A stretch of 64,000 nt of DNA from Lysinibacillus telephonicus (GTDB lineage Bacteria > Bacillota > Bacilli > Bacillales_A > Planococcaceae), in contig NZ_RXNR01000007.1 in the NCBI RefSeq assembly GCF_003966145.1, positions 1 to 64,000 on the forward strand, written 5' to 3'. The position numbers and the translations under genes are program-made. Numbering within the stretch: the first letter of the stretch is position 1; every line of letters begins with the position of its first letter. Shown here piece after piece: positions 57,187 through 64,000 of the stretch. The notes under the pieces were generated by a model. That model saw only the letters and a program-made list of their open reading frames with translations, ran no database searches and had not been told where the DNA came from.

Positions 57187-57410
57187 GTTGTCCAAAAAAT
57201 TTCTTCTTGAGATAATAAGTACGAGTAAGAATTTAAGAAATTTATTTTAGGCATATACTTGTTGGTTTTCGTTTTAGGCTGCGCTCCGGGGAAAGCTTCC
57301 GCATGCCCCCTACGATACTCGTCACAAATACATTTGGAGCGGAAATCAACAATTTAGAAAGTACAACTCAGTATAAAGTTGAGTTGTACTCCTTTTACTT
57401 TTCGGACAAC
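57187..57410. repeat. Composite intergenic repeat with terminal inverted repeats
   Basis: GTTGTCCAAAA (57187-57197) at one end is mirrored by TTTTCGGACAAC (57399-57410) at the other. Inside is a second inverted-repeat element, 57261-57350, beginning GTTGGTTTTCG and ending GGAGCGGAAATCAAC with GC-richer contents, then the hairpin AGTACAACTCA/TGAGTTGTACT. This nested plan matches dispersed MITE-like repeats I recall from Bacillaceae genomes. No second copy is in the window. Confidence 0.6.
57360..57400 (+). terminator. Terminator hairpin of proS, within the repeat
   Basis: AGTACAACTCA (57360-57370) pairs with TGAGTTGTACT (57380-57390), followed by ccttttactttt. Confidence 0.7.
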
Positions 57411-57444
57411 ATTATAAAAATAAATTAAGTAGGTGGTGAGTTGA

Positions 57445-60400
57445 ATGTTAGACAATCAAGAAGCAAGAGAAAGATTTTTAACCTTATTACAACAATTGCA
57501 ATTGACTGAAGATGTCTACATGTCATTTTTTGAACAAGGAGAACTCACACGGCTGACAGTTCATAAGAAAAATCGTGTATGGTGTTTTGCAATTAAATTA
57601 AAAAATATTTTGCCTTTTCAAGTCTATCAACTGTTTCGTACTAGAATGGCTGAACAGTTTAATCATATTGCACAAGCTACATTTACCATTGAGGCAAGCA
57701 ATCCAGAAGTAACAGAACAACTTGTGACAGATTATTGGTTAACAGCTGTTGAACAATTAGATGCTTCTCCACCATTGAAAAATAGATTAATCAATCAAAT
57801 GCCAAAGTGGAATGGGAATAAATTAACAGCTTGTTGTATGTCAGAAATTGAACAGTTAACATTAAAATCTAAATATGCACAAAAAATCGTAGAAGCTTAC
57901 GGCTCATTAGGTTTTCCGCCATTTTCAGTAGATTTTCAGCTACTTGAAGAAACGGATGAAATGAGAGAGGCACAGCTTTTATATATAGAACAGCGTCAAA
58001 TGGAGGAAGCTGAACTTGCTAGACAAGCAATGGAAGATTTCCAAAAACGTGAAAAGGCTAAAAGTGAAAATCCAGCAGCAGTTGCGAACAGCGGTCCTTT
58101 CCAACTGGGAGTTCAAATTAAAGAGACAGAAACGATGGAAATTCGCCGTATTTTAGAGGAAGAACGCCGCATCGTAATTGAAGGATACGTATTTGCAGTT
58201 GACATTAAAGAGCTGAAAAGTGGGCGTTCTTTATTAGAGTTGAAAATTACTGACTATACGGACTCAATCTTAGTAAAAATGTTCTCTCGAGACAAAGAAG
58301 ATGCGGAAATGATGACCCAATTGAAAAAAGGAATGTGGGTGAAAGTTCGCGGTTCTGTTCAAAACGATACATTCGTTCGAGACTTAGTTGTTATGGCTCA
58401 AGATATTAATGAGGTATATAAAGAGCCGCGAAAGGATACAGCACCTGAGGGGGAAAAACGAGTAGAACTCCACCTTCACACGCCAATGAGTCAGATGGAT
58501 GCCGTGACACCAATTGATCAGTTAGTCGCACAAGCAGCAAAATGGGGGCATCCTGCGATTGCCATTACAGACCATGCAGTTGCACAAGCTTTTCCAGAGG
58601 CATATGCTGCAGGGAAAAAGCATGGAATAAAAATTATATATGGAGTTGAAGCAAACATAGTAGATGATGGCTCCCCGATTGCATATGCAGAGCAGCATAT
58701 TGCTTTAGATGATGCAACATTTGTTGTATTTGACGTGGAAACAACGGGTCTTTCTACTGCTTACGATACTATTATTGAACTTGCCGCTGTAAAAATTAAA
58801 GAAGGTAAGGTAATCGATAAATTCGAACGGTTTGCAAATCCGCATAAGCCTTTAACTGCAAAAATTATCGAGTTAACTCATATTACTGATGATATGCTGC
58901 AGGATGCACCTGAAGTCGACCAAGTAGTGTCAGAGTTCAAGGAGTTTATTGGAGATGCCATTGTAGTAGCACATAATGCTTCATTCGATATTGGCTTCCT
59001 TTATACTGCCTATGAAAAAGCTGGGATACACGGAGTAATACATCCTGTTATTGATACATTGGAATTATCACGTTTCTTAAACCCGACGTTAAAAAGCCAT
59101 CGTTTAAATACGCTATGTAAACGATATGGTATTGAATTAACACAGCATCACCGTGCGATTTATGATACAGAGGCAACAGGAGAATTAATGCTTCATCTAT
59201 TAAAAGAAGCGAAGGAGCAAGGCATCAATTATCATGATGAATTTAATAAGTATATAGACAAAAATGAAAGCTATAAGCAATCTCGCCCATATCACTGTAC
59301 AATTTTAGCAATTGATAATGAAGGGCTAAAAAATTTATTTAAACTTATTTCGATTGCCCATACACAAACCTTTTACCGAGTTCCTCGAATACGCCGTTCT
59401 GACTTAGTAAAATTGCGCAAAGGTTTATTAGTTGGCTCTGGATGCAGTAAAGGCGAGTTGTTTGAAACGATGATGAACAAATCGACTGAGGAAGCCGAAA
59501 AGGTTGCCAAGTTTTATGATTATATTGAAGTTCAACCAAAACCAGTCTATTCACAACTAATTGAAGATGGTGCAATTCATGATGAGTGGAATCTAGAGGA
59601 TATTATCCGCAAGCTTGTAAAACTAGGGAAGAGATTAGATAAGCCAGTTGTTGCAACAGGAAACGTTCATTACCTCCATCAAACAGATGCTATATTTAGA
59701 CAGATTTTAGTTGGTTCTCAAGGGGGAGCAAACCCATTAAACCGCTACAAATTGCCTGAGGTTCATTTCCGTACTACAAATGAAATGCTTGAGGAGTTTG
59801 ATTTCTTAGGTCCAGATTTAGCTAAAGAGATTGTAGTAACAAATTCTCAGAAAGTAGCAGATATGATTGGTGATGTTAAACCGATTAAGGATGAATTGTA
59901 TACACCTAAAATTGAAGGCTCTGACGATGAGGTAACAAATTTAACATATGAAATGGCGCATAAAATTTATGGTGAGGACTTGCCCGAGATAGTAAAGGCG
60001 CGTATTGAGAAAGAATTAAAATCGATTTTAGGGAACGGATTCGGCGTTATTTACTTAATCTCTGCTAAGCTTGTTAAAAAATCACTATCTGACGGTTATT
60101 TAGTTGGTTCGCGTGGTTCTGTTGGATCATCGCTTGTTGCGACTTTTATGGAAATAACAGAGGTTAATCCATTGCCGCCGCACTATGTTTGCCCGAACTG
60201 TAAAAATGTTGAATTCTTTGATGACGGTTCTGTAGGTAGTGGTTTTGACTTGCCGAATAAAGACTGTCCGAAATGCGGAACACGTTATAAAAAAGATGGA
60301 CAGGATATCCCGTTTGAAACGTTTCTTGGCTTTAAAGGAGACAAAGTACCCGATATCGACTTAAACTTCTCTGGAGAATATCAGCCACACGCACACAATT

Positions 60401-61770
60401 ATACGAAAGTGCTTTTTGGAGAAGACTATGTTTACCGTGCAGGAACGATCGGTACTGTTGCTGAAAAAACTGCATACGGCTATGTAAGGGGTTATTCAAA
60501 TGACCATAATATAACCTTCCGTGGGGCAGAAGTTGATCGTCTTGTACAAGGATGTACAGGGGTAAAAAGAACAACTGGCCAGCACCCAGGCGGGATTATT
60601 GTTGTACCTGATTATATGGATATATACGATTTTACGCCTGTTCAATACCCTGCTGATGCCCAAGATGCAGAATGGAGAACGACGCATTTTGACTTCCACT
60701 CCATACATGATAATGTTCTGAAGCTCGATATACTAGGGCACGATGATCCGACAGTAATTCGGATGCTGCAAGATTTATCTGGGATCGATCCGAAAACAAT
60801 TCCAACCGATGATCCGGTAGTTATGAAAATATTTTCAAGTCCAGAATCACTTGGTGTTACAGAAGAACAAATTGGCTGTAAAACAGGTACACTTGGTATT
60901 CCTGAATTCGGAACACGTTTTGTTCGTCAAATGTTAGAGGATACGAAACCTTCAACATTTAGTGAACTTGTTCAAATCTCAGGATTATCACATGGAACTG
61001 ACGTATGGTTAGGAAATGCACAAGAGCTTATTCAAAACGGTACATGTGTCCTGTCAGAAGTAATTGGTTGTCGTGATGATATTATGGTTTATTTAATCTA
61101 TCAAGGGTTAGAGCCAAGTTTTGCTTTTAAAATTATGGAGTCTGTTCGTAAAGGAAAAGGTTTAACTGAAGAAATGGAAGCAGAAATGCGCGCACAAAAT
61201 GTACCGGAATGGTATATCGATTCTTGTAAAAAAATAAAATATATGTTCCCTAAAGCCCATGCAGCTGCATATGTTTTAATGGCTGTGCGTATAGCATGGT
61301 TTAAAGTGCATCATCCTATCTTATATTACGCTGCTTACTTTACAGTACGTGCAAGTGATTTCGATTTAATAGCGATGACGCAAGGGTCTGCAATGATCCG
61401 CACACGAATCGATGAAATTAATGCAAAAGGTTTAGATGCATCTAAAAAGGAAAAAGATTTATTAACGGTTCTTGAATTGGCGTTAGAAATGTGTGAACGC
61501 GGCATGAGTTTCAAAAAAGTTGACTTATATCGTTCACAAGCAAGTGAATTTGTCATTGATGGCAATTCTTTAATACCTCCTTTTGATGCGATTCCTGGTC
61601 TTGGAACAAACGTTGCGAAAGCAATTGTTGCTGCACGAGAAGAAGGAGAATTCTTATCAAAAGAAGATTTGCAACAACGTGGACGTGTTTCAAAAACGTT
61701 AATTGAGTATATGGATAGCCTCGGCTGTCTAGATGGGCTGCCAGATGCCAACCAGCTTTCATTATTCTAG
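57445..61770 (+). CDS. polC: DNA polymerase III PolC
   Basis: PolC is the main replicative polymerase of low-GC Gram-positives, with built-in proofreading. The 1441-residue protein has an N-terminal helical region, an OB fold (about 230-325), a PHP domain starting [15 protein letters not shown], split by the DEDD exonuclease (DVETTG at 430-435; HNASFDIGF), then the zinc-containing part of the palm (CPNC...CPKC near 915-945) and the catalytic PDIDLNFS (969-976). The C-terminus has helix-hairpin-helix and ends NQLSLF, a likely sliding-clamp-binding motif (QLSLF). A strong site (taggtggtgag) precedes the ATG. Confidence 0.98.
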   Translation: MLDNQEARERFLTLLQQLQLTEDVYMSFFEQGELTRLTVHKKNRVWCFAIKLKNILPFQVYQLFRTRMAEQFNHIAQATFTIEASNPEVTEQLVTDYWLTAVEQLDASPPLKNRLINQMPKWNGNKLTACCMSEIEQLTLKSKYAQKIVEAYGSLGFPPFSVDFQLLEETDEMREAQLLYIEQRQMEEAELARQAMEDFQKREKAKSENPAAVANSGPFQLGVQIKETETMEIRRILEEERRIVIEGYVFAVDIKELKSGRSLLELKITDYTDSILVKMFSRDKEDAEMMTQLKKGMWVKVRGSVQNDTFVRDLVVMAQDINEVYKEPRKDTAPEGEKRVELHLHTPMSQMDAVTPIDQLVAQAAKWGHPAIAITDHAVAQAFPEAYAAGKKHGIKIIYGVEANIVDDGSPIAYAEQHIALDDATFVVFDVETTGLSTAYDTIIELAAVKIKEGKVIDKFERFANPHKPLTAKIIELTHITDDMLQDAPEVDQVVSEFKEFIGDAIVVAHNASFDIGFLYTAYEKAGIHGVIHPVIDTLELSRFLNPTLKSHRLNTLCKRYGIELTQHHRAIYDTEATGELMLHLLKEAKEQGINYHDEFNKYIDKNESYKQSRPYHCTILAIDNEGLKNLFKLISIAHTQTFYRVPRIRRSDLVKLRKGLLVGSGCSKGELFETMMNKSTEEAEKVAKFYDYIEVQPKPVYSQLIEDGAIHDEWNLEDIIRKLVKLGKRLDKPVVATGNVHYLHQTDAIFRQILVGSQGGANPLNRYKLPEVHFRTTNEMLEEFDFLGPDLAKEIVVTNSQKVADMIGDVKPIKDELYTPKIEGSDDEVTNLTYEMAHKIYGEDLPEIVKARIEKELKSILGNGFGVIYLISAKLVKKSLSDGYLVGSRGSVGSSLVATFMEITEVNPLPPHYVCPNCKNVEFFDDGSVGSGFDLPNKDCPKCGTRYKKDGQDIPFETFLGFKGDKVPDIDLNFSGEYQPHAHNYTKVLFGEDYVYRAGTIGTVAEKTAYGYVRGYSNDHNITFRGAEVDRLVQGCTGVKRTTGQHPGGIIVVPDYMDIYDFTPVQYPADAQDAEWRTTHFDFHSIHDNVLKLDILGHDDPTVIRMLQDLSGIDPKTIPTDDPVVMKIFSSPESLGVTEEQIGCKTGTLGIPEFGTRFVRQMLEDTKPSTFSELVQISGLSHGTDVWLGNAQELIQNGTCVLSEVIGCRDDIMVYLIYQGLEPSFAFKIMESVRKGKGLTEEMEAEMRAQNVPEWYIDSCKKIKYMFPKAHAAAYVLMAVRIAWFKVHHPILYYAAYFTVRASDFDLIAMTQGSAMIRTRIDEINAKGLDASKKEKDLLTVLELALEMCERGMSFKKVDLYRSQASEFVIDGNSLIPPFDAIPGLGTNVAKAIVAAREEGEFLSKEDLQQRGRVSKTLIEYMDSLGCLDGLPDANQLSLF

Positions 61771-61815
61771 AAATGCAAATTCTAATTACCATTAGAGTGA
61801 CACATTTACGTAAAT

Positions 61816-61844
61816 TTGCATTAAGTAAGATTTTGTGCTATTGT
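61816..61844 (+). promoter_or_regulatory. Candidate promoter of rimP-nusA
   Basis: TTGCAT (61816-61821) and TATTGT (61839-61844) are 17 bases apart, giving a start near 61851. Confidence 0.4.
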
Positions 61845-61875
61845 AAAGGTAATAATTTGTTGATAGTTTTGCAGC

Positions 61876-61905
61876 AAAAGAGTGGGGCCTTCCCGCTCTT
61901 TTCTG
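61876..61905 (+). terminator. Hairpin after polC: terminator or attenuator for rimP
   Basis: AAAAGAGTGGGG (61876-61887) pairs with CCCGCTCTTTT (61892-61902). The T run is embedded in the stem and followed by ctgttgtt. Similar GAGTGGG/CCCACTC hairpins precede rimP in other Bacillales, as I remember. Confidence 0.65.
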
Positions 61906-62226
61906 TTGTTATGCTAATCCAAATTTAATTACCATTGAACGAACACCTTGTTCTGACGTTAATTTCACCAACTTAGGTGGAATTTCTATTTTTCTAAACA
62001 ACAAAGCATACAATTTTAAAATTGCGACTATAGTAAGCCGCAGACTTATTATCTGTGTTTTCCTTTAATAAAGGAAAAGCATGAACTTGTTTGGATTTTT
62101 AGTACTCCAAACACAATGTAAGTAATGTCGGCTTTTCGCAAAAAAGAGTTAGGACGCCTACGCTTTACTTTAAGCAACAACTAGTTATATTAATAAGCAA
62201 AAAACAATTACGTTTAGGAGGATACT

Positions 62227-62706
62227 ATGAGCAAAGTAACGTCAGTAATTGAAGAGCTTGTTACACCAATTTTAGAAGACTTAAATCTTGAACTAGTCGA
62301 TATAGAGTTTTTAAAGGAGGGCCGCGATTGGTTTCTTCGCGTCTATATAGATACACCTGAAGGCGGAATCGATATTGACCAGTGCGCTCAAGTTAGTGAG
62401 CGTCTAAGTGTAGTTCTGGATGAAAAAGATCCAATCGAGCAAAACTATTATTTAGAAGTTTCTTCACCTGGAGCCGAGCGTCCTTTGAAGAAAGAAGCAG
62501 ATTTCGAAAAAGCAGTAGGCAAATTTATTTATGTGAAAACATATGAGCCAATAAAAGATATGAAAGAATTTCAAGGTTATTTGAAGGCATATACTGAACA
62601 AGGTTTAGAGCTTGAAGTTCGGATTAAAACTCGTAAAATTAACATTTTTATTGAAAAAGAAAAAATCGCAAAAGCACGGCTTGCAATTGATTTTTCATCA
62701 AACTAG
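62227..62706 (+). CDS. rimP: Ribosome maturation factor RimP
   Basis: RimP supports early 30S assembly. The 159-residue protein has the conserved core LELVDIEFLKEGRDWFLRVY, GIDIDQCAQVSERLS and YYLEVSSPGAERPLKKEADF, with a C-terminal SH3-like domain. taggagg precedes the ATG. It heads the rimP-nusA-ylxR operon. Confidence 0.97.
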   Translation: MSKVTSVIEELVTPILEDLNLELVDIEFLKEGRDWFLRVYIDTPEGGIDIDQCAQVSERLSVVLDEKDPIEQNYYLEVSSPGAERPLKKEADFEKAVGKFIYVKTYEPIKDMKEFQGYLKAYTEQGLELEVRIKTRKINIFIEKEKIAKARLAIDFSSN

Positions 62707-62727
62707 CTATTTAGGAGTGAAAATAGA

Positions 62728-63870
62728 ATGAGTAGTGATTTATTAGATGCTTTAACTGCTCTGGAACAGCAAAAAGGCATTTCAAGAGACGTTTTAATTG
62801 AAGCAATTGAGGCGGCATTAGTAACTGCATATAAACGTAACTTTAATCAAGCACAAAATGTTCGTGTTGATTTAAATTTAGAAAATGGTTCAATGGTTGT
62901 TTACTCACGTAAGGATGTAGTAGAAGAAGTAGAAGATGATCGTCTTCAAATTTCTCTTGAAGAAGCGAAAAAAATCAACCCTGCTTATGAAATTGGTGAT
63001 GTGTTAGAACAAGAAGTAACGCCGCGTAATTTCGGCCGTATTGCTGCTCAAACGGCTAAACAAGTTGTAACGCAGCGAGTTCGCGAAGCTGAACGTGGAT
63101 TAATCTATGAAGAATTTGTTGACCGCACAGACGATATTGTTAATGGTACAATTGAACGTCAAGATGCACGCAACATTTATATTAGCTTAGGTAAAGTTGA
63201 AGCTGCATTGCCAGTAAATGAACAAATTCAAGGTGAAGTTTATAAACCTCAGTCAAGAATTCGCGTTTATATTACAAAGGTTGAACGTACAACACGCGGA
63301 CCACAAGTAATTGTTTCTCGCACACATCCAGGATTACTTCGAAGACTTTTCGAAATGGAAGTTCCAGAAATTTATGAAGGCATTGTAGAAATTAAATCAA
63401 TTGCTCGTGAAGCAGGAGATCGTTCGAAGATTTCTGTTTATGCACATAACGAAGAAGTCGATGCAGTAGGGGCTTGCGTTGGTGGGAAGGGTGCACGCGT
63501 ACAAAATATCGTAAATGAGTTGAATGGTGAAAAAATCGATATTGTAGAGTGGTCAGAAGATCCAGTTGTATTCGTAGCAAATGCACTTAGCCCATCTAAA
63601 GTACTAGATGTTATTGTGAATGAAGAAGAAAAATCAACTACAGTTGTTGTACCTGATTACCAATTATCACTTGCTATCGGTAAACGTGGTCAAAATGCTC
63701 GACTTGCAGCAAAACTAACAGGGTGGAAAATTGATATTAAAAGTGAATCAGATGCCCGCGAGTTAGGTATTTACCCTAATGAATCAAGCCGATTTATCCA
63801 AGATGATGAAGATATTGATACTTCAAACGATGAAATCGAATACGATCTTTATCAAGATAACGAAGAATAA
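62728..63870 (+). CDS. nusA: Transcription termination/antitermination protein NusA
   Basis: NusA modulates RNA polymerase pausing, termination and antitermination. The 380-residue protein has the N-terminal polymerase-binding domain (about 1-125), S1 domain (about 135-200, DIVNGTIERQDARNIYISLG), and two KH domains (VGACVGGKGARVQNIVNELN and LSLAIGKRGQNARLAAKLTG). It ends with an acidic tail (DDEDIDTSNDEIEYDLYQDN) and lacks the C-terminal repeats of E. coli NusA, as usual in Firmicutes. It is cotranscribed with rimP. Confidence 0.98.
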   Translation: MSSDLLDALTALEQQKGISRDVLIEAIEAALVTAYKRNFNQAQNVRVDLNLENGSMVVYSRKDVVEEVEDDRLQISLEEAKKINPAYEIGDVLEQEVTPRNFGRIAAQTAKQVVTQRVREAERGLIYEEFVDRTDDIVNGTIERQDARNIYISLGKVEAALPVNEQIQGEVYKPQSRIRVYITKVERTTRGPQVIVSRTHPGLLRRLFEMEVPEIYEGIVEIKSIAREAGDRSKISVYAHNEEVDAVGACVGGKGARVQNIVNELNGEKIDIVEWSEDPVVFVANALSPSKVLDVIVNEEEKSTTVVVPDYQLSLAIGKRGQNARLAAKLTGWKIDIKSESDARELGIYPNESSRFIQDDEDIDTSNDEIEYDLYQDNEE

Positions 63871-63932
63871 ACATAACACGCTATATGCATAATTAATGAA
63901 TATTTTTCGTTTTAAGGGAAGGTGAAGTTCTC

Positions 63933-64000
63933 ATGTCGACTAAAAAAAAGGTACCATTACGCAAATGTGTTGTAACTGGCGAGATGCTTCCTAAAAAATC
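63933..64000 (+). CDS. ylxR: YlxR/RnpM RNA-binding protein, N-terminus (cut by window end)
   Basis: Only the first 22 codons are present. They read MSTKKKVPLRKCVVTGEMLP KK, matching the YlxR family start with the PxRxCVxTGE motif. In B. subtilis this protein (RnpM) binds RNase P RNA. aagggaaggtg precedes the ATG. It follows nusA in the standard rimP-nusA-ylxR-ylxQ-infB operon. Confidence 0.85.
   Translation, partial: MSTKKKVPLRKCVVTGEMLPKK

Larger units (their letters stand above)
61771..62226. other. Long leader/intergenic stretch before rimP
   Basis: No gene is visible in these 456 bases. It contains a promoter, an early hairpin and a further pairing region (ttgtttgga with tccaaacacaa near 62085-62115). 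The length suggests a regulated leader for rimP-nusA. Confidence 0.55.

Noticed and set aside
1-64000. CRISPR arrays, tRNA or rRNA genes, prophage, toxin-antitoxin or defence islands
   Set aside because: No regularly spaced repeats, no cloverleaf or rRNA signatures, and all gene blocks are core functions in conserved order.

Overview
This is an AT-rich chromosomal window from a flagellated Gram-positive bacterium of the order Bacillales. The gene order from rimM to nusA/ylxR matches the Bacillus subtilis ylq-fla/che-pol region almost gene for gene. Wording of many proteins (XerC, HslV, CodY, SigD, FlgE) and the intergenic repeats suggest the Planococcaceae (Lysinibacillus/Solibacillus/Ureibacillus-like). 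That placement is inferred from memory, not from a search.

Layout: (1) 1-625 is the right end of an ISL3-family insertion sequence. A GC-richer structured repeat follows, then rimM-trmD-rplS with an L19 leader. (2) 2.8-8.4 kb holds signal peptidase lepB, the GTPase rbgA, a minus-strand PCYCGC lipoprotein, rnhB and the FliK/FlhB-like pair ylqG-ylqH. (3) 8.5-18.1 kb holds sucCD, dprA, topA, xerC, hslVU and codY; trmFO, normally between topA and xerC, is not there. (4) 18.3-45.4 kb is one very long flagellar/chemotaxis operon: flgB flgC fliE fliF fliG fliH fliI fliJ ylxF fliK flgD orf flgE swrD fliL fliM fliY cheY fliO fliP fliQ fliR flhB flhA flhF flhG cheB cheA cheW cheC cheD and an unknown membrane protein. 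(5) 45.5-47.3 kb holds sigD, a small unknown gene and a swrB-like gene, behind a terminator and their own promoter. (6) 47.3-64 kb holds translation, envelope and replication genes: rpsB, tsf, pyrH, frr, uppS, cdsA, dxr, rseP, proS, polC, rimP, nusA and the start of ylxR.

The central operon encodes rod, hook and basal body proteins, the export gate and ATPase, the C-ring switch, and the CheA-W-Y-B-C-D signalling core. CodY, encoded just upstream, may repress it through a 12/15 match to the CodY box in the flgB leader. SigD, encoded at the far end, should drive late flagellar genes elsewhere. Many start codons in the operon are TTG or GTG, and several starts were moved inward to fit the ribosome binding site.

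Most coding content is ordinary core genome. The interest lies between genes: an IS-derived hybrid promoter before rimM, two dispersed-repeat-like elements (668-940 and 57187-57410), a possible small RNA after rbgA, structured elements inside the fla/che operon (notably a GC-rich hairpin separating the swrD ribosome binding site from its start codon), and the separation of sigD from the main operon. I found no rRNA, tRNA, CRISPR array, prophage or clear new defence system.
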